From: Thermocrispum municipale DSM 44069 | GTDB taxonomy: Bacteria > Actinomycetota > Actinomycetes > Mycobacteriales > Pseudonocardiaceae | Assembly: GCF_000427825.1 (NCBI RefSeq) | Contig: NZ_ATYT01000004.1 | Span: 320,778 to 384,777 of the forward strand | Length of the DNA stretch: 64,000 nt | Direction of reading: 5' to 3' | Shown here: positions 30,239 through 37,998 of the stretch, piece after piece | Numbering within the stretch: position 1 is the stretch's first letter | Layout: each line of letters begins with the position of its first letter | The notes under the pieces: generated by a model | Databases searched by the model: none | What the model was told of the DNA's origin: nothing | The model's input: the letters and a program-made list of their open reading frames with translations, nothing else | Position numbers and translations under genes: made by a program

Positions 30239-31153
30239 TCAGCGAGGATCTTGGACGGCCGAGGCCACTTCCGCGTGCAGCAGCTCCACCAGGCGCCGCA
30301 CCGCGGGACGGGCCCGAGAACTCGGACGCAGCACGGCGTCGACATGCCTGGCCGCTCGGGTTCCGGCCAGCGGTTTACGCAGCAGCCGTTTCCCACGGCG
30401 GGTGTCGACGGTGTACCTGGGCAGGAGCGCCACGCCGTGCCCGGCGGCGACCAACACCTCGGTGATCCGGAAGTCGTTGATCCGGTGGACGATATTGGCG
30501 CGGACGCCGGTGCGCACCGCGAGCGAGCGCAGCACGTCGTCGACCGGGAATCCCACATCGACCGAGATCCAGCGCTCGTGGGCGAGGTCGCTCAGTTCGA
30601 CTTTCCGCTGCTTCGCCAACCGATGCCCCGGCGGCAGCACCACGTCCAACGGCTCGCGGAGCAGCGGCTCGACGTCCATCCGGTCGGCGGGCCACGGTTC
30701 GGCGTGCTCGTCGCGGTGGGTCACCACGACGTCGAAGTCGGCCAGCAAGCCGGGGACCTCCGCCGGGGTCATGTCGATGTCGCGCACCTCCAGGTCCAGA
30801 CCCTCGACCTCGGCGACCCGGTGCAGCAGGCCTGGCAGCAGCAACAACGCTGCGGACGGGAAGATCGCCAGCCGCACTCGGCCGCGTGGGCGCGCCCGGT
30901 AGGTCTCCAGCTCGACTTCCGCTCGGGCGACCGCGCCGAGCACCTCGTCGGCCCGCACGACGAGCGCGCGCCCGGCGTCGGTCAGCCGCAAGCCGCGACC
31001 GTGTGGCTCGGTCAGCGGTACCCCGACTTCTGCCTGCAACGCCTTGAGCTGCTGAGACACCGCGGACGGCGTGCAGTGCAGCGCGGCAGCCGCGGCCGCG
31101 ACGCTGCCGCGGTCGGCGAACTCCCGCAAAGCTCGCAGCCGCGCAATGTCCAT
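30239..31153 (-). CDS. LysR-family regulator divergent from an EamA exporter
   Basis: The 304-residue protein has an N-terminal winged helix-turn-helix (about 3-60: LREFADRGSVAAAAAALHCTP then SAVSQQLKAL) and a C-terminal periplasmic-binding-like effector domain. LysR regulators usually control the divergent neighbour and themselves; here that is the EamA carrier, with 71 nt between the starts. The effector is unknown but is plausibly the exported metabolite. Confidence 0.92.
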   Translation of the reverse strand: MDIARLRALREFADRGSVAAAAAALHCTPSAVSQQLKALQAEVGVPLTEPHGRGLRLTDAGRALVVRADEVLGAVARAEVELETYRARPRGRVRLAIFPSAALLLLPGLLHRVAEVEGLDLEVRDIDMTPAEVPGLLADFDVVVTHRDEHAEPWPADRMDVEPLLREPLDVVLPPGHRLAKQRKVELSDLAHERWISVDVGFPVDDVLRSLAVRTGVRANIVHRINDFRITEVLVAAGHGVALLPRYTVDTRRGKRLLRKPLAGTRAARHVDAVLRPSSRARPAVRRLVELLHAEVASAVQDPR

Positions 31154-31224
31154 GAAGCAATGCTACAGAGATACGGAAGAATAATTCGTTTGTCTTCAAG
31201 GTCATCTGCTCGCACCGTGGAGAC
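31154..31224. promoter_or_regulatory. LysR/EamA divergent control region
   Basis: The 71-nt region contains the palindrome GAATAATTC (31179-31187), of the T-N-A type LysR half-site layout, in a distinctly AT-rich block. It is the obvious operator candidate for the LysR protein. Confidence 0.5.
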
Positions 31225-32160
31225 ATGCCCGTTCGCGATCGCCTGCTGGCCGCGTTCGTCGCCGCTTTGTGGGGCGTGAACTTCCTGGCCATCCACGCCA
31301 CGTTGGAGCACTTCCCGCCGCTGTTCGCCGGCGCGTTGCGGTTCGTGGTCATCGCCGTGCCGACGATCCTGCTCGTCCCGCGGCCGCAGGTACCGCTGCG
31401 TTGGTTGATCGGTTACGGGCTCGGCTTCGGCACCGGGCAGTTCGCGTTCCTGTTCGTCGGTATGCACGTCGGTATGCCCGCCGGACTGGCGTCGCTGGTG
31501 CTGCAGGCCTCCGCGCCGTTCACCGTGCTGCTGGGCTGGCTGCTGCTGCGCGAGAAGCTGTCCTGGCGAGCCGTCGTCGGCATCGTGATGGCGGTGTGCG
31601 GCATGGCGACCATCGCATGGCACCGGGCCGAGCACGCCGACGCCTTGCCCGTGCTGCTCACCGTGCTCGCGGCGTTGAGTTGGGCTATCGGGAACTTGTG
31701 CAGCCGGCGCGCGATGGAGGGCAGGCCGGACATCAATCCGTTCCACGTGATGTTGTGGATGTGTCTGGTTCCACCGGTGCCGCTGTACGCGCTGTCGGTG
31801 ATCTTCGAAGGCCCCGCCGCCGGATGGCAGTCGCTGGTCACCATGGCCACACCGACGGGCTGGGTCGCGCTCGGCGGTCTGGCCTACGTCGTGCTGGCCG
31901 CAACCGTGCTGGGCACGGGCATCTGGACCACACTCATGCGACGCAACCCGGCCACGGCCGTCGCACCGTTCTCACTGCTGGTGCCGATCGTCGGGATAAC
32001 GTCCGCGTTCGTGATCCTCGGCGAGCAGCCGAGCGTCGTCGAGCTCGTCGCGGGCGCGGTCGTCATCACCGGCGTCCTGCTCGGGTCGCTCCCCGGCCGC
32101 AAGAAGGTACAGGCGCCGACTGTCGACGCCGAGGCCCTCGAGCCCACGCCGCAGCGGTGA
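31225..32160 (+). CDS. EamA/DMT family transporter
   Basis: The 311-residue protein has ten predicted membrane helices in two EamA repeats, with the first-repeat motif ALWGVNFLAIHATLEHFPPL and the end of each repeat showing LLLREKLSWR and VILGEQPSVVEL. The family (RhaT/YdcZ/DMT) exports amino acids and other metabolites. The ATG at 31225 begins a short positive N-terminus MPVRDR. Expected to be controlled by the divergent LysR. Confidence 0.92.
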   Translation: MPVRDRLLAAFVAALWGVNFLAIHATLEHFPPLFAGALRFVVIAVPTILLVPRPQVPLRWLIGYGLGFGTGQFAFLFVGMHVGMPAGLASLVLQASAPFTVLLGWLLLREKLSWRAVVGIVMAVCGMATIAWHRAEHADALPVLLTVLAALSWAIGNLCSRRAMEGRPDINPFHVMLWMCLVPPVPLYALSVIFEGPAAGWQSLVTMATPTGWVALGGLAYVVLAATVLGTGIWTTLMRRNPATAVAPFSLLVPIVGITSAFVILGEQPSVVELVAGAVVITGVLLGSLPGRKKVQAPTVDAEALEPTPQR

Positions 32161-32205
32161 GTCACAAATGGCGTCAACCAGCTCGTCCTGTATAGCCGTA
32201 GACGG

Positions 32206-32430
32206 TCATTGAGCATCCGCTTGCTCGATGCGAGGGGCCGCCGACAGGTCTTCGGCATAGCTGACAACGGCATCGCCGAGGCGCTGGACGTACCGGCCGT
32301 AAGCCTGAAGCACACCTGCAGAAGGTAAAGGTCCGGTTTTCAGCTGACCAACCAGCGCGTTGAGCGTGGACACCAGGCCCGGATTGACCGCTGCGACCTG
32401 GGCGAACAGCTGAGGGTCATAGTTAATCAC
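32206..32430 (-). CDS. Small hypothetical protein, second of a coupled pair
   Basis: This 74-residue protein (MINYDPQLFAQVAAVNPG...) starts at GTG 32430, overlapping the stop of the gene before it as GTGA. It is mostly helical, with an acidic C-terminus ending EQADAQ; no signal peptide, membrane segment or known motif is seen. The coupling to a 63-residue neighbour and codon usage support it as real. GC content here is lower than in the core genes. Confidence 0.6.
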   Translation of the reverse strand: MINYDPQLFAQVAAVNPGLVSTLNALVGQLKTGPLPSAGVLQAYGRYVQRLGDAVVSYAEDLSAAPRIEQADAQ

Positions 32431-32618
32431 GGTTGATGCAGCCCTCGCTCCACGTACGGGAGGCCAACACCTTCGTCCATCACGACGACATCTCGCCGCA
32501 GCGCCTTCTCGTCCGACCGTACGTCAGCACTTTCAATGCAAATTGGCTCTGCGTAGGCATCCGTGGCGATGATCGCTGCCCCGAAGGGGCGAATACAGGG
32601 TCCCGAGTTCCATGTCAT
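32427..32618 (-). CDS. Small hypothetical protein, first of a coupled pair
   Basis: A 63-residue protein starts at ATG 32618 (MTWNSGPCIRPFGAAIIATD...) and ends VERGLHQP. The frame stays open much further upstream but that part is antisense to the XRE gene and lacks any sign of being coding. It has a mixed alpha/beta look and no known motif. Its stop overlaps the start of the 74-residue gene (GTGA), and the pair is divergent from the XRE-DUF397 genes 148 nt away. Related short proteins near WhiJ-like regulator pairs seem to occur in other actinomycetes, from memory only. Confidence 0.6.
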   Translation of the reverse strand: MTWNSGPCIRPFGAAIIATDAYAEPICIESADVRSDEKALRRDVVVMDEGVGLPYVERGLHQP

Positions 32619-32766
32619 GCCCACATCGTGTGCTGACGCAACTACTCTGAGACAGGGAACTGACCTGCATAAATCGCGGGCTGAAGATCGTTGTCTGCTC
32701 GACGCAACCACAGCGAAGGTGCAGTGACAGCTCAGGTGGGGAGGCTGAGAGTCAGGTGAACATGCA

Positions 32767-33534
32767 ATGAAAGGTGTCGGCACAGGCCTGTTTGCGAACG
32801 AGATGCGGCGGGCGCGTGAGAATGCAGGCCTGACGCAAGAGCAGCTTGCTGAGTCCGTTGCGTTCTCGATCAGCACGGTCACGAAGGTCGAGGCCGGGCA
32901 TATGCAGCCGAGCCAGCAGTTCGCGGAAGCTGTCGACCGCGCTCTGCAGACCGATGGGCTGCTCAGCCGAATCAGGAAAGGACTGCTGGAGCAGAACGCG
33001 GTTCCGCCATGGTTCCAGCCTTGGTCAGAGATCGAGGAGCAGGCGACCGAGCTCCGCCTGTTCGAACCTCTGGTCGTGCCGGGATTGCTGCAGACCGAGA
33101 GATATGCCAGCGCAATCCTCGAGGGGGACGAGACTCGCCTTGCCGCCCGTCTGGGACGGCAGAAGATCCTTGACGGGCCGTCGGCGGTTTCGCTGGTGGC
33201 GATCGTGGCCGAGCAGGTGCTCCGGAGACGAGTCGGGGACAACGCGACAATGGTCGAGCAACTTCATGCCCTTGCCGAATCTCCGGCCAGGGTTCAGGTA
33301 TTGCCCGTCGATGCGGACACGCACCACGGCATCGACGGCAGTTTCGCGCTGGCTGAGGTCGCCGGTAGGGTGATCGCGTACGCGGAAACTCCCATATGTG
33401 GCTTCGTCATGGAAGACGACGAGGCAGTGTTCAAGCTGAATCGTCACTGGGATGTCATACGGGGAGAGGCGCTACCGCAAAGACAGTCCAAGCAGCTGAT
33501 ATTGGAAGTGGCGGACGAATGGCAGAGCAGCTGA
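32767..33534 (+). CDS. XRE regulator with DUF5753 domain (WhiJ-like)
   Basis: The 255-residue protein has an N-terminal lambda-repressor-like HTH (about 10-65: RRARENAGLTQEQLAESV, then SISTVTKVEAGHMQPS) and a C-terminal DUF5753 domain with PWFQPWSEIEEQATELRLFE and VVPGLLQTERYA. This architecture defines the large WhiJ/AbaA-type actinomycete regulator family. Its 3' end overlaps the DUF397 gene by 16 nt, the usual partner arrangement. It probably binds the divergent region before the small-gene pair. Confidence 0.93.
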   Translation: MKGVGTGLFANEMRRARENAGLTQEQLAESVAFSISTVTKVEAGHMQPSQQFAEAVDRALQTDGLLSRIRKGLLEQNAVPPWFQPWSEIEEQATELRLFEPLVVPGLLQTERYASAILEGDETRLAARLGRQKILDGPSAVSLVAIVAEQVLRRRVGDNATMVEQLHALAESPARVQVLPVDADTHHGIDGSFALAEVAGRVIAYAETPICGFVMEDDEAVFKLNRHWDVIRGEALPQRQSKQLILEVADEWQSS

Positions 33535-33713
33535 CGTGGCGCAAATCGTCGTTTTCTGGCACTCAAGGTGGCAACTGCGTCGAAGTAGCCTACGGCTCCG
33601 ACCGTGACACCGTCTTCGTGCGTGACTCGAAGAACCCCGACGGCGGCATGCTCCGCTTCACCAAAGCGGAGTGGGACGCATTCAAGCAGGGCGTGAAGAA
33701 CGACGAGTTCTGA
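33519..33713 (+). CDS. DUF397 small protein
   Basis: The 64-residue protein has the DUF397 signature TWRKSSFSGTQGGNCVEVA, then VFVRDSKNPDGGMLRFT and EWDAFKQGV. ATG 33519 lies inside the 3' end of the XRE gene in another frame (16-nt overlap). DUF397 proteins pair with XRE-DUF5753 regulators and in Streptomyces influence differentiation and antibiotic production; the biochemical role is thought to be to antagonise the partner. Confidence 0.92.
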   Translation: MAEQLTWRKSSFSGTQGGNCVEVAYGSDRDTVFVRDSKNPDGGMLRFTKAEWDAFKQGVKNDEF

Positions 33714-33722
33714 CCAGACGTG

Positions 33723-33760
33723 CAAAGCCCCGGCTCGCTTCACCGCGAGCCGGGGCTTTG
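33723..33760. terminator. Bidirectional terminator
   Basis: A perfect 16-bp stem (33723-33738 with 33745-33760), loop TTCACC, with A-rich left and T-rich right arms, separates the DUF397 gene from the convergent ABC operon. Confidence 0.88.
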
Positions 33761-33791
33761 GCTTGTCAAGGCCGCGCCGCAGCGCTGAGCC

Positions 33792-34928
33792 TCACACCAC
33801 GTCGGTGACGCTGACCGGGGAATCCGGCACCTCGCGCGGACCGCCGCTGGTGTCGATGAGCTCCGGGGTCACCTCGTGCCGGGTGATCTTGCCCGCCTCG
33901 ATGTCCTCGGCCCAGTGGCACGCCACCCGGTGGCCCGGCCGGATCTCCCGCAGCTGCGGCCGCTCGGTGTCGCAGAGCTTCTCCTGCCGCCACGGGCATC
34001 GCGTGTGGAACCGGCACCCGGTCGGCGGGTTGGCCGGCGACGGCAGGTCCCCGGCCAGCAGGATCTGCTCGCGGGAGTCCTCCACCACCGGGTCCGGCAC
34101 CGGGATGGCCGACAGCAACGCCCGCGTGTACGGATGCAGCGGCGCCTCGTACAGCTCGTCCGAATCCGACTCCTCGACCACCGAGCCCAGGTACATCACG
34201 CCGATGCGGTCCGAGATGTGCCGCACCACCGCCAGGTCGTGCGCGATGACGATGTAGGTCAGACCGAACTCACCCTGCAGGTCCTCCAGCAGGTTGATCA
34301 CCTGTGCCTGCACCGACACGTCCAGCGCGGACACCGGTTCGTCGGCGACGATCAGGTCCGGCTGCACCGTCAGGGCCCGCGCGATACCGATGCGCTGACG
34401 CTGACCACCGGAGAACTCGTGCGGGTACTTGTACAGCGAGTTCGCCGGCAGACCGACGGCGTCGAGCAGCTCGCGCAGCCGCTTGCCGGTCTGCTTGCGG
34501 TCCTTGGCCAACCCGTGCGCCCGCATGCCCTCGACCAGGATCGACTCCACCGACTGGCGCGGGTCGAGGCTGGACAGCGGATCCTGGAACACCATCTGCA
34601 TGCGCCGACGCATCCGGCGCAGTTCCTCGCCGTCGAGCTGCGACAAGTCCGTTCCGTCGAACACCGTGCGGCCGCCGGTCGGCTCGACCAGGCGCAGCAT
34701 CGCGCGGCCCAGCGTGGTCTTGCCACAACCTGACTCGCCGACCAGGCCGTACGTCTCCCCGCGGCGCACGGTGAGATCCACCCCGTCCACGGCGTAGACG
34801 TGCCCGACCACCCGATCCAGCACGATGCCGCGCTTGATCGGGAAGTGCACCTTCAGGTCATCGACACTGACCAGCACGTCGGCCTCTTCGGTGGCCTCCG
34901 GCGTGGCCCGCTCTGCGGTCTCGGTCAT
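33792..34928 (-). CDS. Peptide ABC transporter ATPase (DppF/OppF type)
   Basis: The 378-residue ATPase has Walker [11 protein letters not shown]-loop [10 protein letters not shown], signature [10 protein letters not shown], Walker B LIVADEP and H-loop AHDL. The C-terminal oligopeptide-family extension contains cysteines ([14 protein letters not shown]) that in this family bind an Fe-S cluster or metal. Last gene of the five-gene importer; its ATG 34928 overlaps the stop of the other ATPase (ATGA). The two ATPases form the heterodimeric motor. Confidence 0.95.
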   Translation of the reverse strand: MTETAERATPEATEEADVLVSVDDLKVHFPIKRGIVLDRVVGHVYAVDGVDLTVRRGETYGLVGESGCGKTTLGRAMLRLVEPTGGRTVFDGTDLSQLDGEELRRMRRRMQMVFQDPLSSLDPRQSVESILVEGMRAHGLAKDRKQTGKRLRELLDAVGLPANSLYKYPHEFSGGQRQRIGIARALTVQPDLIVADEPVSALDVSVQAQVINLLEDLQGEFGLTYIVIAHDLAVVRHISDRIGVMYLGSVVEESDSDELYEAPLHPYTRALLSAIPVPDPVVEDSREQILLAGDLPSPANPPTGCRFHTRCPWRQEKLCDTERPQLREIRPGHRVACHWAEDIEAGKITRHEVTPELIDTSGGPREVPDSPVSVTDVV

Positions 34929-35929
34929 CGCACAACCTCCGGGGTCGCCGCCTCACCGGCGGGTTCCACCGGGTGATAGCAGCGCAGCATGCGGCCGCCG
35001 GGCAGCTCCTCCAGCTGCGGCGGGCCCTGGACGCAGTCGTCGTTCGCGTTCGGGCACCGTGGCGCGAACGCACACCCCTCGGTCCACGGGATGTTGTCGA
35101 CCACCGAGCCGGTGATCGGCACCAGCCGCTCCCCGCGCGGCATGTCCAGCCGCGGGATCGAACCCAGCAGGCCGTTCGTGTACGGATGCCGCGGCTCGGC
35201 GAACAACTCGTACCGCTCGGCCCGCTCCACGATGCGGCCGCCGTACATCACGTTCACCTCGTCGCACAGCCCCGCGACCACACCCAGGTCGTGGGTGATC
35301 ATGATCATCGCGGTGTCCGTGCCGGACACGAGCTCGGACAGCAGCCGCAGGATCTGCGCCTGGATCGTCACGTCCAACGCGGTGGTCGGCTCGTCGGCGA
35401 TCAACAGCTTCGGCCGGCAGGCCAGCGCGATCGCGATCATCACGCGCTGCCGCATACCACCGGACAGCTGGTGCGGGTACTCGTCGATGCGCCTGGCCGG
35501 GTCGGGGATGCCGACCTTGCCGAGCAGCTCGGTCGCCTCGGCCCGCGCCTGCTTGATGTCCATGCCCTGGTGCCGCTGCAGCGTCTCGGTCAGCTGCTTG
35601 CCGATGGTGATCACCGGGTTCAGCGCCGACAGCGGGTCCTGGAACACCATGCCGAGATCCCGCCCGCGCCGGTCCCGCATCTGCGCGTCCGACAGCGACA
35701 GCAGCTCGGTGTCGCCGAACCGCACCGACCCGCTCACCCGCACGCCCCGCTTGGGCAACAGGCCCATGATGGCCAGCGACGTCACCGACTTCCCGCTGCC
35801 CGATTCACCGACCAGACCGATCGTCTGCCCTGGTTCCACGGTGAAGCTCACCTTGTCCACCGCCACCGTGGGCTCGATCCCCTTCCGACCGAACACCACG
35901 GTCAGGTCCTCGACCTCCAGCAGTGCCAT
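34925..35929 (-). CDS. Peptide ABC transporter ATPase (DppD/OppD type)
   Basis: The 334-residue ATPase has Walker [11 protein letters not shown]-loop [10 protein letters not shown], signature [10 protein letters not shown], Walker B LLIADEP and H-loop THDL. The C-terminal extension has the [14 protein letters not shown] cysteine motif of the family. ATG 35929 follows GGAGG by 11 nt; a GTG at 35941 is inside that box and is rejected. It sits between the permease and the second ATPase. Confidence 0.95.
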   Translation of the reverse strand: MALLEVEDLTVVFGRKGIEPTVAVDKVSFTVEPGQTIGLVGESGSGKSVTSLAIMGLLPKRGVRVSGSVRFGDTELLSLSDAQMRDRRGRDLGMVFQDPLSALNPVITIGKQLTETLQRHQGMDIKQARAEATELLGKVGIPDPARRIDEYPHQLSGGMRQRVMIAIALACRPKLLIADEPTTALDVTIQAQILRLLSELVSGTDTAMIMITHDLGVVAGLCDEVNVMYGGRIVERAERYELFAEPRHPYTNGLLGSIPRLDMPRGERLVPITGSVVDNIPWTEGCAFAPRCPNANDDCVQGPPQLEELPGGRMLRCYHPVEPAGEAATPEVVR

Positions 35930-35963
35930 CGTCAGCTCCACCTCCGTTCCGACGTCATCACCA

Positions 35964-36896
35964 TCACCTGCGGTTCTTGGGGTCGAGGGCCTCGCGCATC
36001 GACTCGCCGAGCAACGTGAAGCCCAGCGCGACGATGATGATGGCGCCCGCGGGGAAGAAGGCCAGCGACGGCTTGACCTCGAAGACCCGCTGCGCCTGCG
36101 CCAGCATCAGGCCCCACTCGGCACGGAAGGTGTCCTGGTCGCCGAGGCCGAGGTACGACAGGCTGGCCGCCTCCAGGATCGCCGTCGCCAGGGTGAGCGT
36201 GGCTTGCACGATCACCGGGCCGAGCGCGTTGGGCAGCATGTGCCGGAACACGATCGTGCTGCGCTTGACGCCGAGCGCGGTGGCGGCCAGCACGTGGTCG
36301 CTCTCCCGTTGCGCCAGCATCGCGCCGCGCAACAGCCGGGCGAACACCGGAACGCTGACCATGCCGACCGCGATGATCACGGTCCACTGGTTGCTGCGCG
36401 CGAACAGCGCCGCGATGGACACCGCCAGGATCAGCGCGGGCAGCGACAACAGGACGTCGACCAGGCGCATCAGCACGCTGTCCACCCAGCCGCCGAGCGC
36501 ACCGGCCAAGCCACCGATGATCAACCCGAGCAGCAGACCGAACAACGTGGCCAGCACCGCCACGATCAACGTCTGCTGGGAGGCGATCAGCAGGCGGGAG
36601 AAGAAGTCGAACCCGTCCGCATCGCTGCCGAGCACGAACCCGGGCATCGACCCGGGAATGTGCGTGACGGTGAGGTTCTCCAGCAGCTCCGGGTACGGCT
36701 TGTACGGGTCCTTCGGCGTCAGCCACGGCGCGAACGCGGCGAGCAACACGAACAACGCCACGATCACCAGGCCGACCACCGCGACCGGGTTGCGCATCAT
36801 CCGCTTGAGTGCGTCCTTGGCCAGGCTGGTTCCGCCTTCACCCGCCGCCGCCAGCTTGTCGATGCGGCGCTTCTTGCGATCGAGCAGCACCTGCAT
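35964..36896 (-). CDS. Peptide ABC transporter permease (DppC/OppC type)
   Basis: The 310-residue permease has a cytosolic N-terminus, one leading helix (about 38-58) and a five-helix core. The EAA-type cytosolic loop that docks the ATPase reads ESDHVLAATALGVKRSTIVF. N-terminal OppC domain plus BPD_transp_1. It starts 1 nt after the stop of the partner permease. Confidence 0.94.
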   Translation of the reverse strand: MQVLLDRKKRRIDKLAAAGEGGTSLAKDALKRMMRNPVAVVGLVIVALFVLLAAFAPWLTPKDPYKPYPELLENLTVTHIPGSMPGFVLGSDADGFDFFSRLLIASQQTLIVAVLATLFGLLLGLIIGGLAGALGGWVDSVLMRLVDVLLSLPALILAVSIAALFARSNQWTVIIAVGMVSVPVFARLLRGAMLAQRESDHVLAATALGVKRSTIVFRHMLPNALGPVIVQATLTLATAILEAASLSYLGLGDQDTFRAEWGLMLAQAQRVFEVKPSLAFFPAGAIIIVALGFTLLGESMREALDPKNRR

Positions 36897-36897
36897 G

Positions 36898-37902
36898 TCA
36901 GCTCACCCGCACTCTCGGGTCGATGATCGCGTACGAGATGTCGACCAGCAGATTGACCACGACGTAGACGACCGCGGCGAGCAGGATCAACGCCTGCAGC
37001 CGCGGGTAGTCGCGCTGCTCGATACCTTGGGCGAGCAGGAAGCCGAGGCCACGCCAGACGAACACCTTTTCCGTCAGGACCGCACCGGCCAACAGCAACC
37101 CGGTCTGCAGACCGATCGTGGTGGCGACCGGGAGCAGCGCATTGCGCAGCACGTGCCGGGTGCGCACCACCTGCGCGGTCAGCCCTTTCGACTCTGCCGT
37201 ACGCACGAAGTCTTCGTTCAGCACGTCCAGCACCGACGCCCGGGTGATGCGCACGATCACCGCGAACGGGATGGTGGCCAGCGCGATCGCGGGCAGCGCC
37301 AAGTGCTGCAACGCGTTGATCGTGGCGTCGAACTCTCCGGTCAGCAGCCCGTCGAGCGTGGCGAACCCGGTCACCGATGTCGCGTCGATGTCCACGTCCT
37401 GTCTGCCTGACGGGGGCAGCAAGCTCAGCTGCGTGGAGAAGACGTACTTGAGCAGAAAGCCGAGGAAGAACACCGGGACCGCGACACCGACCAGAGTGCT
37501 GACCACGATGCCGGTGTCGAACAGGCTCCCCCGGTACCGAGCAGCCAGGTAGCCGAACGGGATACCGAACGCGACCGCGAGGAACAGCGCGGCGAACGCC
37601 AGCTCGATGGTCGCCGGGAAATGCCTGCCGATCTCGGTCAACACCGAGTCACCGGTGATGGTCGACGTCCCGAAGTCGCCGGTGAGCATCCGGCCGAGGA
37701 AGTTGACGTACTGCAGGGGAATCGGGTCGTTGAGCCCCATCTGCTCGTTGAGTTCCGCGATCCGCTGCGGAGTCGCTCGCTCGCCGAGCATGGCGCTGGC
37801 GGGACCACCGGGCAGCGCCCGGAACCACGCGAATACGAGCAAGGACAAGATGAAGAGCGTCGGGATCGCTTGCAGCAATCGCCGAACGATGAACCTCAGC
37901 AT
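36898..37902 (-). CDS. Peptide ABC transporter permease (DppB/OppB type)
   Basis: The 334-residue permease begins MLRFIVRRLLQAIPTLFILS, the usual DppB N-terminal helix, and has the GLNDPIPLQYVNFLG segment and the coupling loop NEDFVRTAESKGL. Six helices are expected. The gene starts 96 nt after the binding-protein gene, with a strong hairpin in between. Confidence 0.94.
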   Translation of the reverse strand: MLRFIVRRLLQAIPTLFILSLLVFAWFRALPGGPASAMLGERATPQRIAELNEQMGLNDPIPLQYVNFLGRMLTGDFGTSTITGDSVLTEIGRHFPATIELAFAALFLAVAFGIPFGYLAARYRGSLFDTGIVVSTLVGVAVPVFFLGFLLKYVFSTQLSLLPPSGRQDVDIDATSVTGFATLDGLLTGEFDATINALQHLALPAIALATIPFAVIVRITRASVLDVLNEDFVRTAESKGLTAQVVRTRHVLRNALLPVATTIGLQTGLLLAGAVLTEKVFVWRGLGFLLAQGIEQRDYPRLQALILLAAVVYVVVNLLVDISYAIIDPRVRVS

Positions 37903-37926
37903 GAAACCGCCTGTGTGGTGGGCACC

Positions 37927-37963
37927 GGCGAGTGCCCACCCGACGTGCGGGTGGGCACTCGCC
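37927..37963 (-). terminator. Intra-operon hairpin between binding-protein and permease genes
   Basis: A perfect 15-bp stem (37927-37941 with 37949-37963) with a 7-nt loop lies 35 nt after the binding-protein stop. Such hairpins commonly act as partial terminators or mRNA stabilisers so that the solute receptor is made in excess over the membrane complex. Confidence 0.65.
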
Positions 37964-37998
37964 TAACTAGTGCGTCTCGGGCACGCCTGACTGCGGCG

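Noticed and set aside
32619..33242. Upstream extension of the 63-residue gene to a 271-codon frame
   Set aside because: The extension lies antisense to the HTH and DUF5753 parts of the XRE gene and has no ribosome binding site; the internal ATG 32618 fits the divergent arrangement.
34989..36926. A 645-codon plus-strand frame across the ABC transporter genes
   Set aside because: It runs antisense to three genes with textbook ABC motifs and its translation is Ser/Pro/Arg-rich without domains.
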